NCBI GenBank assembly: GCA_036365455.1
Contig: JAWQUS010000025.1
Span: 22,418,001-22,482,000 of the forward strand
Length of the DNA stretch: 64,000 bases
Source: Macrosoma leucophasiata
Taxonomy: Eukaryota > Arthropoda > Insecta > Lepidoptera > Hedylidae
Reading direction: 5' to 3'
Part shown: piece by piece, positions 34,155 through 45,519 of the stretch
How positions within the stretch are numbered: the stretch's first letter is position 1
Layout: each line of letters begins with the position of its first letter
The notes under the pieces: model-generated
Databases searched by the model: none
Told to the model about the DNA's origin: nothing
What the model saw: the letters and a program-made list of their open reading frames with translations, nothing else
Made by a program: the position numbers and the translations under genes

Positions 34155-34246
34155 ATCCAGACAACCCAGCGCCGGGGCCGTCCAAAACGGAGCTCGACGC
34201 CAGCAAAGGCGACGAACCGCCGAGCAACAAGGACAGCTGCAGTTGA
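34155..34246 (+). CDS. PKI: cAMP-dependent protein kinase inhibitor, last coding exon
   Basis: Follows the acceptor ttttatattccag. The first two bases complete the split codon from 17497 (G|AT, Asp), and the frame then reads PDNPAPGPSKTELDASKG followed by DEPPSNKDSCS and TGA at 34244-34246. The acidic, Pro/Ser/Lys-rich, unstructured C-terminus is normal for PKIs, where only the N-terminal inhibitory site and an export signal are conserved. The exact phase match with the exon 16.7 kb upstream, and the GC-rich coding composition against AT-rich surroundings, support the join. Confidence 0.88.
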
Positions 34247-35131
34247 GCTGTCTCCCTCGCATCGTCCCATGCGGACAACGCTGGACTTGCCCAAAGTTAA
34301 AGTAATCTCAACCAGGTAATATAGTATTACTAAGTACTGATTATGTTAGCCCCACCTTGTAGGGTAGTCCTGTAAGGTTGATTAGATTAACGGGCTCGTG
34401 TCAAGTTATTGTTTTTTTTTTATATTTTTGTAATATTTATTAAGCCGTGTATTCACTTACAAATTCAGTCTTTGAGCAATTGCGTCTTTGTTTACAGTTG
34501 CACAAAATATGATAGGATATAACACGATTTTGTAATTGGAAATACGGATCCGATAAGCACAATAGTATTTACTAGTTTTGTTTGTATAGTTTATCAATTG
34601 TGAAAGTAAGATCTCGATATTTTGTTACTTGTATGCTTCCTATATTTGGTCGTGCAGTGTTATACAGCAGACCAGTATGACGTAAGAATTTTTATCGTTT
34701 TTTTTTTATTTGTTCGATTTCACGCATCTCAAACTATGTCGATTGGGCCTACGCCATTTTTTAAATGGAATTTGTATTTATTTCACTGTAAAGTTATAAG
34801 AGATCTATTAATGTTTTAACAAAAGCATTATGGACCTATATAATTTTAATGTGTTAGAACCTTAATACATAATGTACGTTATTTTTTAGATGTTCCATTG
34901 TATTTTATTTTCGGCACTTTTGATATTAATTACAGATAAAATAACACGAGGTCTCCATTCCTAAGTAATATAATGGAGACCTCGTTTTATTGTATCTGTT
35001 CTTTGTTGCCATTCTGACGGCAAATATTTTTGTTTTTATATTTAAAACGCTTAGTAATAATATATAAAGTATAATATATTATAACATAATTTTGTTTTAT
35101 TAAACAACGATAAAGGCTAAGCTAAATAGGT
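34247..35131 (+). other. PKI: PKI 3' untranslated and flanking sequence
   Basis: Begins the 3' UTR. No canonical AATAAA is seen close to the stop; a variant ATTAAA lies near 35098, so the 3' end is not fixed. It contains the hairpin at 34946-34985. No other gene. Confidence 0.5.
34946..34985. repeat. hairpin in the PKI 3' flank
   Basis: acgaggtctccatt (34946-34959) and its exact complement (34972-34985) with a 12-bp loop. Weaker pairing continues outwards (ataaaata against ttttat). If the PKI mRNA extends this far, it would form a stem in the 3' UTR; it could also be a tiny MITE. Confidence 0.85.
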
Positions 35132-35769
35132 TAAGATTCCATAACAGAAACATTTCGTTCATCGAGCTTATGCTGCAAACCCATTTTTTACGCATATTTA
35201 TGATCCAGAGAATCTAAATCCACTAGGTTGCCAATCAAAATGTGGCCGCAAGTATTTTTAAATATTTTTTTTAATTTTTTCATTTTTCTGACAAAATTTA
35301 GTTGACTTGTTTTTTCAATAAAATATCGACCACTTCACGGCAATATATGTGAAGACTCTGAAAAATCACGGCGGCCAGATTTAATTTGGCAACTGTAAAC
35401 CATAATAATAAGAAAAAAATAGCTTTTATTTGATATATAACTAACTAGTGTACGTTATGAACGTAAAAACGTTTCCTTGATCATACCTCTTTACACCTGG
35501 CTGCGAAGAGGTGCGGCCAAATGCGCAACGGCTGCCGTGATTTTTCAGTCTTTACATTTATTGCCAAGAAGTGGTCGATATTTTATTGAAAAAATAAGTC
35601 AACGAAATTTTGTCCCAAAAATGAAAAATAAAAAAATATTTAAAAATACTTGCGGCCACATTTTAATAGGCAACCTAGTGGATTTAGATTCTCTGGATCA
35701 TAAATATGCGTAAAAAATGGGTTTGCAGCATAAACTCGATGAACGAAATGTTTCTGTTATGGGATCTTA
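35132..35769. mobile_element. foldback element with arms of about 260 bp
   Basis: The left arm (about 35132-35395) and right arm (about 35508-35769) are inverted copies with scattered differences. They share cataacagaaacatttcgtt, catatttatgatccagagaa, ggccgcaagtatttttaaat and caataaaatatcgaccactt. The loop of about 110 bp is AT-rich. No transposase. It lies about 0.9 kb after the PKI stop codon. Confidence 0.85.
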
Positions 35770-36314
35770 TAAGGGCAATATGTAGGTAAAACAAATGTTT
35801 TTTTTTCTCGATACTATATGAAGACGTGTCTCTGATGATACGGAACAACTTGAGTTTGTTTATATTATTAAAATAATATTATTCTATATTTGTGTTAAAT
35901 AAGCCTTTTATACGTAGGTACAACATTTGCTTCCTTAAGACCCGAGGTCTTATAAATTGTTTTAACTATGTTTTTAATTTAAAAATATATTTGTATGTTG
36001 TGTATTATTGTTGGATGTTTAACTATTAAAATGTTGTATACTTACCAATCATAACGCACCTGTATACTCCATTCAAATAAACTTGGCACAAATGGTAAAC
36101 AGACATCCCTCGGTCACAAATTACGATATTCCAGGAGAATTACACACACACTGCAATTGATTGAGGACACTAGTTTATAACACATTATTATATTACACAT
36201 TGATTTCCATAAAAAAAGTGCAAATTCACTTAGTTAATTACATTAATTTACTTATTTTTGTAATTACGACGCAACTACTTTCCAAAGATTATATAAACTA
36301 TTTGACGTTCAGTT
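35770..36314. other. no gene seen
   Basis: AT-rich spacer between the foldback element and the BEL element. Confidence 0.5.
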
Positions 36315-36319
36315 ATAGG

Positions 36320-36441
36320 TGTTGATGCAGTTAAGGTTCAATTTTGCTTGTGATTTTAGAAGAAAATGAAATACGTGTTGTACGTTCGATTGTTTATTTG
36401 ACACTAAAAACTCATGCTACGAATAATATATGCTCTGCACA
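36320..36441 (-). repeat. BEL/Pao 3' LTR
   Basis: 122 bp; on the element strand starts TGTGCAGAGC and ends GCATCAACA, so it has the TG...CA ends. It differs from the other LTR at one base (36341 region, caattttg versus caagtttg). An AATAAA lies inside on the element strand. The sequence just inside (ggtgggcggca on the element strand) is the expected polypurine tract position. Confidence 0.95.
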
Positions 36442-36733
36442 TGCCGCCCACCGAAGAGACCTTAAGTGCCCGTAAAAAAACAAAAATTTAAGAAAATATT
36501 ATGTATGTAAGAAATTACGTAACTTTAATGACAACCAATCAACCAATAATCAAGGTGAGTAAAAAGTTCAAGCAAATAAATTAGGTAGTTATAAACTGAA
36601 CAACATATAACAAAGGGCGATGTTTTTATACATAGTTTAATTACACGATTGGTAAGTATATAACGGCGTGCAGGAATTTACATTTAAGAAACTGTACCTT
36701 ACTCTAATTAAGCCTAAAAGTGAGTATTATTAC

Positions 36734-38874
36734 CTAATCTTCGATGTAAATAGGTAATGCACACAAAGCCGATGTTGATCTCTTCATTGTTTTGTTATTA
36801 CATCGGACTGTGTATACTCGCGAGACGTTATCGTGGCCGGGGTGTTTCTCCAGAATACGTGCGAGTGGCCACTTGCTAGGAGGCATGTTTTCTCCTCGTA
36901 CCAATACTATATCGCCGACCTCGTACTCCGCTGTCCGTTTTAGCCATTTAGGTCGTTGATTGAGTTGAGTCAAGTACTCGGTTTGCCATCGTTTCCAGAA
37001 CACTTGAACTAATCTTTGTGTGTGCTGCCATCGGTTTAATGGGTTGATGTTTTTTGTTCTTAGGTTTTCGCGAGCTACACTCATTGAAATAAAACTATTT
37101 TTACGGATTTATCTCGCGTATATTAAACTAAAATGATTTTAAAAATCAACCCGACGTTTCGGTCGCTTTTCAGCTTCCGTGGTCCCGGGCAGAACGGAAG
37201 CTGAAAAATCAAAAATCATTTTAAAATTAAAAATCATTTTAGTTTAATATACGCGAGATAAATCCGTAAAAATAGTTTTATTTCAATGATGTTTTTTGAT
37301 TCATACCTTTATACTACTACGCGTATATTAAACTAAAATGATTTTTAATTTTAAAATGATTTTTGATTTTTCAGCTTCCGTGGTCCCGGGCAGTCTGCCC
37401 GGGACCACGGAAGCTGAAAAGCGACCGAAACGTCGGGTTGATTTTAAAAATCATTTTAGTTTAATATACGCGAGATAAATCCGTAAAAATAGTTTTATTT
37501 CAATGATGTTTTTTGATTCATACCTTTTGTCTGGGATATTAATCAATGCTTCTCCAATCAAAAAATGTCCGGGTGTGATCATTTGTATATCATCTATTGT
37601 ATCCACATTTGTAGGTATAAGTGTGAGTGGGCGCGTATTCAAACAAGCTTCTATCTGCGCGAGGACGGTTGTAAATTCTTCAAAGGTTAGATTAGACGTA
37701 AGTATTCTTCTTAGATGCTGCTTTACGGATTTCACGCCAGCCTCTCAGAGCCCTCCAAAGTTTGGACTGTGTGGCGGGATAAAATGCCACTGAGTTCCAT
37801 CTGTTGCTAGTTGATTTGATACATGATCAGGGATTTCTAATTGTGCCTCCTTCCACATGGTAAACAATTCTTACTTAGCTGCAACGAAATTTGTACCATT
37901 GTCGCTCCAAACTTCATTGCACCTTCCTCTTCGAGCGACAAAACGTCTGAATGCGGCAATAAACGAGGCAGATGTCAGATCACCTACCAATTCTAAATGA
38001 ATGGCTTTCACGGCCATACAAACAAATATACAGATATATGCTTTGCTTGTTTTACTTCCTCTCCCTTTAGATTTCAGGACCAGCACTGGACCAGCGAAGT
38101 CAATTCCACAACAGGAAAATGGACGCGATGGGGTAACTCGAGATTTAGGTAAGTCACCCATTATTTGTTGATTACTAACTCTTTGCTGGCGTGCACAGGA
38201 AAGACATCTTTTTACGTATTTCTTCACCATATTCTTGCAGCCGACGATCCAGTCAGGTAAGTGGTCGTTAGTCTGATTCCACCGTGTAGCGTTTTTAGGT
38301 GTGCATCGGCCAATATCAGGGGTGTTAAACCGTTTCTTTTACCTAATATTATTGGAGGTTTCAGGTTCTCCTCAGCGTCTGCGTGTCGTAGCCTGCCGCC
38401 CACCCTCAGTACACCACTCTCATCGACGAATGGGTTCAGCGACTTCAATATACTTGTTTTTTTTACTGTCTGTTTTCCATTTAATCTTCTTATATCTTCT
38501 GTGAACTCCTCTTCTTGTACTTGTTTTATGCAAACATCTAATGCCTTCAGCATTTCATCCGTTGTTATACCATGATCTAGTCGTTTCGGATCCTTCTTTA
38601 TATTTAAAAACTTTTTACAATAAACTATTATTTTCAATAATTCTGTAAGCGAGTCGTAATTTTCGAAGTTGATAACCTTCTCTTCACTTTCAGTTACCTG
38701 AGCGTGGGAAAGTATTGTTTTCTTTCTTTCTATATCTGTGCCTAGGGTTGCAGGTCGGATGAATTCAATGGGTTCATCAGTAAGCCAATTGGGTCCAGTC
38801 CACCACAGTGGTTTGTGACATAGTTCTGATACTGGTAATCCTCTGGATGCTATGTCAGCTGGGTTATGACATGA
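36734..38874 (-). pseudogene. BEL/Pao integrase region, broken and invaded
   Basis: Follows RNase H in the same sense: IASRGLPVSEL, then VGGRLRHADAEENLKPPI and HLKTLHGGIRLT (zinc-binding area), with a frameshift near 38235. The integrase core follows with CCGIDFAGPVLV (first Asp), EVWSDNGTNFVAAK (second Asp) and, after a TAA (37871-37873) and a TGA (37745-37747), EAGVKSVKQHL (third acidic residue). ACLNTRPL and HFLIGEAL mark the end of the core. A foldback insertion at 37088-37498 cuts the frame just before MSVARENLRTKN, the start of the C-terminal domain typical of Pao integrases (to 36734). Confidence 0.88.
37088..37498. mobile_element. foldback insertion inside BEL integrase, with partial duplication
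   Basis: Outer arms (37088-37192 and 37394-37498) are inverted copies carrying ttacggatttatctcgcgta, caacccgacgtttcggtcgc and cttccgtggtcccgggcag. Between them lie a second, internally deleted inverted pair and a stray 27-bp copy of the flanking integrase sequence (caatgatgttttttgattca, 37284-37310) that otherwise occurs only at 37501-37527. Confidence 0.85.
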
Positions 38875-40662
38875 CTATACGTGGAACCATTGGCTGTTGT
38901 TTGTTTTTTCAAGTATCTCCACAACTCTGTTTGCAACGAATGATTTCCAGCGATTGGGTTCGCCTAGAAGCCAAGCTAATACTATTGTGGAGTCAGTCCA
39001 GGCATATACATTGTGATTTGGTATGCTCATAGCTTGTCTGGCCTGATGTAGGAGTTTTGATAATAGCACTGCTCCACTCAGTACTAATCGTGGCAGCGAA
39101 ATGGTTTTAACAGGAGCTACTTTCGTTCTAGCGGCTACCAGGTGAGTTTTTATTTCTCCATTACTTCTTTTTACACGACAGTATACTACAGCGGCGTAAG
39201 CTTTTTCTGATGCATCGCAGAAACCATGTAATGTGATCTGTTGTCTTTCAGTACTTAAAGTGTCTATCCAGCGTTTTATTTGTATTTTTTTAACATTCTC
39301 AAAGTCCTTTCTAATTACTTTCCATTCTTCTTCCATTATTTTTCCTATCTCCTCATCCCATCCAACGCTTTCTATCCATAACTTCTGCACAAAGATTTTT
39401 GCAGTTATTATAGCCGGCGCTATCCATCCTAGCGGGTCGAATAATTTTGGTAAGTCGGATAGAACTGTTCTTTTTGTAATGGTCTTTGCAGATTCCAAGC
39501 GTAGCTGATAGTGAAATTCATCTTGTCCAAGGTTCCATGACAGTCCTAATGCCTTTATAATTCCGTCTAATTTGATGTCTAGACTAGCCTTTGTGGTAAC
39601 TTTAGTGGCATCTATAGATCTAAGGAACTTTTTGTCATTGGATGCCCATTTTTGTAGTTCGAAACCGCCCTTTTTCAGTATTGTAATTATTTGTTGACTT
39701 ATCTCAATTGCCTTTTCTGTTGTATCGCTGCCTGATGTCAAATCGTCTACGTAAAAATCTTCTCGTATTATTTTAGCGGCTTCTGGATAAGGTTTGCCTT
39801 CGTCATCTGCTAGTTTCATGAGTGTTTTTATAGCAAGGTATGGGGCAGATGCTGTTCCAAATGTGACTGTCCGCAAGGTGTAATCTTTTACTTCTTCTGT
39901 TGGATGGCTACGCCAGAGTATTCTGTGGCAATTACTATCTTGTTCATCTAGTAGAATCATCCTGTACATCTTTATTATGTCACTTGCGAAGCATACCTTA
40001 TGCATGCGCCATCTCATTAGGATACTTCTCATGTCTTCTTGTAGTACAGGTCCAGTAAGAAGTGCGTTGTTTAAGGAAACTCCGTTGTTGTATTTGCATG
40101 ATGCGTCAAACACCACTCTCGTTTTTGTAGTTTCTTTGTCTGTTCTTATGACTGCATGATGCGGTAGATAAACAGAAGGTTTTTTTAAATCATCTTCCAA
40201 AACTGGTACCATATGTCCCATTATTAGATATTCTTTTAATACTTCGTCATATTCTTTTCTTAGTTCCGGTGTTTGTTGTAGTCTCTTTTCTTGCTGTATC
40301 AATCTCTTCATTGCTATTTCTCTGCTGTTTTCACTCGGAGTTACAGGTTCATTGTTTCGAAATGGAAGTCTGACTATAAATCTCCCGCTACTATCTCTTT
40401 TGTAATTTTCTTCGTAAAATGTCTCGCATTGCTGTTCTTCTCTGGTCTGTTTTCTTGTTGTGTTTTGTTCAACTTCCCAAAGTGTTTTCAAAAAGTCTTC
40501 TACTACCACTTGGTGATGCATGACCAGAACTGATTTTTGTTGTTGTGATGTATCGTCGACTTTGCCAAATAGAATCCAGCCAAGTGTTGTATTATGTGCG
40601 CAAGGAGCACCTGGCGGACCTTTAACTATCTCGTTCTGTATTATCTGGGCATACACGTCCAC
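38875..40662 (-). pseudogene. BEL/Pao reverse transcriptase and RNase H
   Basis: A 595-codon open stretch. RT motifs in order: TTKTRVVFDASCKYNN, SLNNALLTGP, CFASDIIKMYRMILL (motif A), TFGTASAPYLA and FYVDDLTSG (about residue 310, catalytic YVDD intact). The connection and RNase H part has LFDPLGWIAPAII and LHGFCDASEKAYAAVVY (first catalytic Asp); then LPRLVLSGAVLL, where the family normally has Glu in place of the Val, and WTDSTIVLAWL (later Asp). It ends in a TAG at 38875-38877 after NNSQWFHV, where the family normally continues. So RT looks competent while RNase H has probably lost a catalytic residue. Confidence 0.93.
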
Positions 40663-40675
40663 ACCAAGTAGTAAA

Positions 40676-41239
40676 TCAATTGAACCAGCCGTTTAGGTGA
40701 GGCCAGTTGCATATTTTGATGTTACGCGATAGTATTTTGCTAGTCAGTTGTATGTTATTGTTATTGTATGTGCTGACATTCAGGTTGTAAGTTCCAGATG
40801 TCGATTCGAAGTTGATGTGAACTACTTGTTTGATGTCTTCCCTAGTTGATCCTATACCGACAACCGTACCTTTGATCGAATATAGCTTGGCTTTGATCAG
40901 TTGGATTGCCCGTTCAGTGATGAAGCTCGCTTGTGAGCCTTGGTCGATCATAGCGCGTAATGTAACGTTGTAGTTGTTTTCGCTTCTAACTTGAACAATT
41001 GCCGTAGCAAGCAAAGCTGTGCTTTGTTTCGATGTAATATGTGACGCCACCATTGTTATATCTTCTTCTTCTTCTACAATCTTCTCCACATTTGTATGTA
41101 GTGCCACTTCGGGTTGTTCTTTGTTCTCTCTCTTATTGTTGCCCGAAGTAGTTGTATTCTGTCCTGTTGTTTCATGAAGTAGAGTGTGATGACGTCGTCT
41201 GCACAAGCGACAAGATGTTGGTATGCGACAAAACCTCAC
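40676..41239 (-). pseudogene. BEL/Pao second zinc knuckle and protease, broken
   Basis: Continues from gag: CRLCRRRHHTLLHE is the second Cys/His knuckle. The retropepsin-type active site appears as MIDQGSQASFI (Asp with Gly-Ser after one residue). The frame ends at 40676-40678. Comparison with the usual Pao order suggests a deletion and frameshift between WPHLNG and DLLLGVDVYAQ at about 40665-40690. Confidence 0.8.
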
Positions 41240-42338
41240 AGAGTGTCCCGATGCGAGGCAGTTGAAGCACTAGTTCTTTGTTTTAATAAATTCACTTCGT
41301 TCTGTTGGTGTGTACTTTCCAAATGTTTTACAATGGCTCAGTGAATGATCTTCGTTACATATTTTGCATATTATTTTGTTATTTTCGTGTGTGGTGACAT
41401 GAAATGTTTTTTCGCGAAAGGTAATTGAAGTTGGTTTTGACTTGATTGGTTCCGTTAGCTCCAAAGTACGAAAACGAGTTTCTAGAAATTTTCTAAAAGA
41501 TTCAAGTGTCGGTAATGTATCTGGCTCTTCAACATTACTTACGTAATTTTCCCACTCTTTATGTGTGTCACAGTCTAATTTTTGCACCATCACAAATATT
41601 ATTATTGTATCCCAATTTTCGGTATTCACATCCATGCTATTGAGTTGATGTAAACATTCAAAACTGGTGTCCAGTAAACTTTTTATATTACTTGAAGTAT
41701 TTAATGCCATCCTCTTTTGCGAAAAGAATCTTTTCATTACAGCATTGATATTGATGCGTTTGTTTCCGTACCTTCATTTCAATATTTCCCAGGCCTTTGG
41801 ATCATTACAGTCGGTCACCTTGATATGTTTCAACTTCGCTTCAGCTTCTCCAGAAAGACTAGTTTTCAAATAATGTAACTTTTGTGCATTACTAAGGGAT
41901 TTGTTCATGTGTACAAGTGCGGTAAAAAGGTCATGGAAAGACATCCACTCTTCGTACTGTCCACTAAAGGTTGGTATTTGTATTTTAGGTAACATCACTC
42001 GGGTCTCCTTAGCAGTGCTATGTGTTGGTGAACTGGTTTGTTCAGGTCCCATCAAGTCCATAATATTTTAAGCCGATGTATAATTCTTCATGTTCGTAAT
42101 ATTCATTGTTGTCAACGTAGGGTATTCCTGTCTTTTTTCCAGTCGGCGTACTGCGTATTATTATCTCGTAGGCCTTTTTATACTCTTCCCAATGATCTTC
42201 CACACATTTAAGACGGGTTTCAACATAATTTTGCGTTAATCTAGACTTCGGACACTTTTTAAAATTGACTTGAGTGTTTTTCAAAACCTTCGCTATTTGT
42301 TCCACCAAATTCACTGATTCTAGTACTTCCTCAGCCAT
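41240..42338 (-). pseudogene. BEL/Pao gag, broken
   Basis: Would encode the capsid-forming Gag. It starts MAEEVLESVNLVEQIA at 42338. A frameshift at about 42060 leads to MDLMGPEQTSSP and the conserved FSGQYEEWMSFHDLFTALV block. A TGA at 41774-41776 and a TAG at 41270-41272 interrupt it. Near the end are a CxxC...HSLSHC finger (CKICNEDHSLSHC) and, past the TAG, a CCHC knuckle (CFNCLASGHSVRFC) typical of RNA-binding Gag tails. Confidence 0.85.
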
Positions 42339-42520
42339 TGTAATCTCAACAAATTAGTCAATGTTCACAAAGTTATAATACGTAATTCATTAACTTGTTT
42401 AAAACTTGCATAAAAACCACACAATAGCTCGCTCGCCGGGTCGCCTTATCGCTTCTTTTGTTCTTGGCCGGCCGGTCACTTGTAATAATCTTGCGTTCGT
42501 ATCCGGCTCGAAGGACCATA

Positions 42521-42642
42521 TGTTGATGCAGTTAAGGTTCAAGTTTGCTTGTGATTTTAGAAGAAAATGAAATACGTGTTGTACGTTCGATTGTTTATTT
42601 GACACTAAAAACTCATGCTACGAATAATATATGCTCTGCACA
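42521..42642 (-). repeat. BEL/Pao 5' LTR and adjoining primer site
   Basis: 122-bp partner of 36320-36441, with one mismatch. Just inside it (42500-42520), the element strand reads TATGGTCCTTCGAGCCGGAT. This is in the place of the tRNA primer binding site and resembles that of other BEL elements. The leader to the gag ATG (42338) is about 180 bp. Confidence 0.93.
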
Positions 42643-42647
42643 ATAGG

Positions 42648-45290
42648 GATGGGATTAAATGAACGAAACAAGGATAGAGAACGGAATGTTATCCAATGTA
42701 AATGATGATTACTTTATTTAAATTCTTTCCAGGATTTACGAAGAACTATTCATTTAAAAAATCTCATAAATCATTCTCTCATATCGATCATTATCTTTCA
42801 TATTCAAATACTCATTCTAAGGACTTAGATCACTCAACGATTCACATCACTAAATTTTCGGTACGGCATATTTGTTTACCTTTTGTGCCAAGTTTTATCT
42901 GAATGGGGTATAGTAAAGTTGGCTGCGTGAGCATCGCGTATATATCGTAAACATGCGAGAGCGAGATAGAACGATGATGAAAGTTTAAGTAGGAATGCGA
43001 GAACCGATATGCGCGGATTATGCCGTGCAAACTGGGCGCAATTCGATAAGTATCTATTGTATATAAATTAAAGTTGTGATGTTTCTGAATTTCTAGAATT
43101 CGTGTATATATAAAATGCAATGTGTTATTACGATACGGTCATATTACATTAACCATAAAACATGCCTAATGAAAAGTACCTATACATATAAATTGAGCCT
43201 AAAAGCGATATCACCAATAATTTAGGTCAGGCACAATATGATATCGATTTCCTTCAACAAAGTACAATTTTAGTTAGTAGTGGCAGTTATTTTTTGTCTG
43301 TATACGTCGACAATGAACCAAAGTACGTTCATCACTGCTCTTGTATTTAGATACACTTAAATAATATATTTTTTTATTGTGTGGCCGATTTGATTCCCTT
43401 TTTTGTCGCATTTGTCAAATATAATGTAATTATACCTACTGCATCCAGGCATCCGTGAGACAGAAACAAAACCTTTTAGGATAATTTCACCATAATATGT
43501 CATGTTTGATGAATCAAAATATTAATTATTGTGCCTACTGTATTACTAAGCTGGTTATACAGTAGGTACAGATAAAGATAATGAAGAAATGAAATAGATC
43601 GACTTGAAATATTTTCTTTGTTAACATTTTGTCCCAAGCATATGAATTATAATATACAGAGACATGCCTAACCTATCATGGATGATTTAGTGTTAGCTCA
43701 ATAATGAGCATGAATTTTATTTATTGCGTTTGATTGTAGATTTCTGATTAATCTCACGTTTGTATTTATTTATGAAATAAAACGTGTTGAAATTTATTAA
43801 CTGTATTCTGTTAAGGCTACGAATAATTATCTCCTTTTAATGTACACGTAATATTAAACATTTTAAAACTATGTAATTAGACTAACCGCTAGCGAGATAT
43901 GTCAGTAGGTTTGTATAAAATGTCTATGTCTACTTAATATTTTCATTCTCAAACCAAAATATGAGTTAAAATAAAAAGGTTATACTGGAGACGTAGGTAG
44001 ATGGTTAATAGTGTCGTGGAACTAGCTCAAAGATCTATAGATTACTATCGTCTGCGTAACTGTAGTCTGTAACCCTATAAACTGTGATTTCAAGCTAAAT
44101 TTAGTGTCACGGGTTACCTACATTTTAATACAATATTTATTTATATAAAAATTTACCTAAAGCCATTTTAATAATTAAAAAAGTCTAGGGAAGATGGTAT
44201 TCTTTCGCGGCAGTTGGAATTTTAACAAATCGAGGAATAAAAACCGTCCACGTAGATTCGTCCCAGTAATGACTTGTAGGCGTTGATCCCAAATAATTTC
44301 ATATTGATGGGACACTTATGAAATGTCAATTCATTCAAATTAGAACTGGCAAAAATAATTTCGGAATCGAAGAGTAGTAGAATCATTCTCAATATTTTAA
44401 CTACTTCAATGTATAGTCAGGGAGACACTCTACACTTATCCTAAATCAGTGCAATATAGGTTTTATTACCATCGTACCAAGTATTCGTTTAGTCAAGCAA
44501 ATTAATTCAAATTATTGCTTTTTTCCAACAGCTTAATCCTAAATAAACTGGATGGAAAATAGTATCTAGCTAAAAACGTAACGTGACGTTTTGTTTCGTT
44601 GAGCTTAGTTGTCATTCTAATATTAAACACACAGAAATGAATGGATAGAGAGACAAAATTTAAAATTTATAGTTTCCATATGTTATTATTACGTTCTTGA
44701 CACCCGACCTTTTGTTATTAAATATTTATATCTATATATATACCTATGATTTTATATCTATATATATGTATACGATGAACCTATCATGGTTCAACATCTG
44801 GGTACATATACATACTCGTACCAAGGAGTATTAGATTTACTTATAGTTTGTTTATTTGTAACTTACTTTGTGTTTTATTACACATTTACTTAAATTGTAT
44901 GTGAAAATACAATGAGCTCCATTGTATTACAATATTGTAAGATCTATTTTGTCTATATAAACCCAATATGAAAAAGCTATGATCTTAAAATTCATCTGTT
45001 GCATTTTGTATGGTGTGATAGTATTATTAACATATTTTTTTACTGTAATGTACGTACATTTTAAGTCGTATTTATTAGTTTTCTAATCCATAAAGTTACT
45101 AATGAAGTCAATTCATAACCTCTTTTGTAGTAAACTACGATTTTTGTATTAAATATGTATAAATCTCTTGTTGAACTTCTACAATGAAAATTGCCTTGTG
45201 TGTATTGGAGCATCGAATTATATTCAACTTTATTCGATGTCTAATCGGTGTGCCCTTGTAACCCTGTACATATTAGGTCTGTGCAAAACA
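42648..45290. other. intergenic, no gene seen
   Basis: Very AT-rich. Open frames of 66 to 92 codons around 42702-43120 have no recognisable domain. No repeat family was identified with confidence. Confidence 0.5.
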
Positions 45291-45519
45291 ATTAAGGCCT
45301 TACAAAGCCAATCAATCTAGAAAAAAGATCTTACTGAGATAATTATGCACTTTGCGGTTACTACAGACTTACATGTTCCTACTGTCATTTGCCATAGCCT
45401 ATCACACCTGAAATTTTGCAATGTGGTATTCTTCACTGCTCAATTAGCACTTATTTGTGTTCCGGACGAAAATTCTGCAATGATGCTGATTTGATTACAA
45501 ATTTTTGTAAGGCCTTAAT
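45291..45519. mobile_element. MITE with 16-bp inverted repeats
   Basis: attaaggccttacaaa at the left and tttgtaaggccttaat at the right are perfect inverted copies, 229 bp apart end to end. Non-coding. Confidence 0.7.

Larger units (their letters stand above)
36320..42642 (-). mobile_element. BEL/Pao LTR retrotransposon, complete but defective
   Basis: Full-length insertion of 6323 bp on the minus strand, bounded by 122-bp LTRs and a 5-bp target duplication atagg (36315-36319 and 42643-42647). Element order is LTR, primer binding site, gag, protease, RT, RNase H, integrase, LTR. The Pao assignment rests on RT motifs (VVFDAS, FYVDD), the RNase H/integrase layout and the C-terminal integrase extension. 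Coding is interrupted by at least four stops, three frameshifts or deletions and a 410-bp foldback insertion, so it cannot make its own proteins. No env-like frame is present. It lies between the PKI and THAP/WASP genes. Confidence 0.95.

Noticed and set aside
36320..42642. Endogenous retrovirus with an envelope gene
   Set aside because: RT, protease and integrase type are BEL/Pao; no env-like frame lies between integrase and the 3' LTR.
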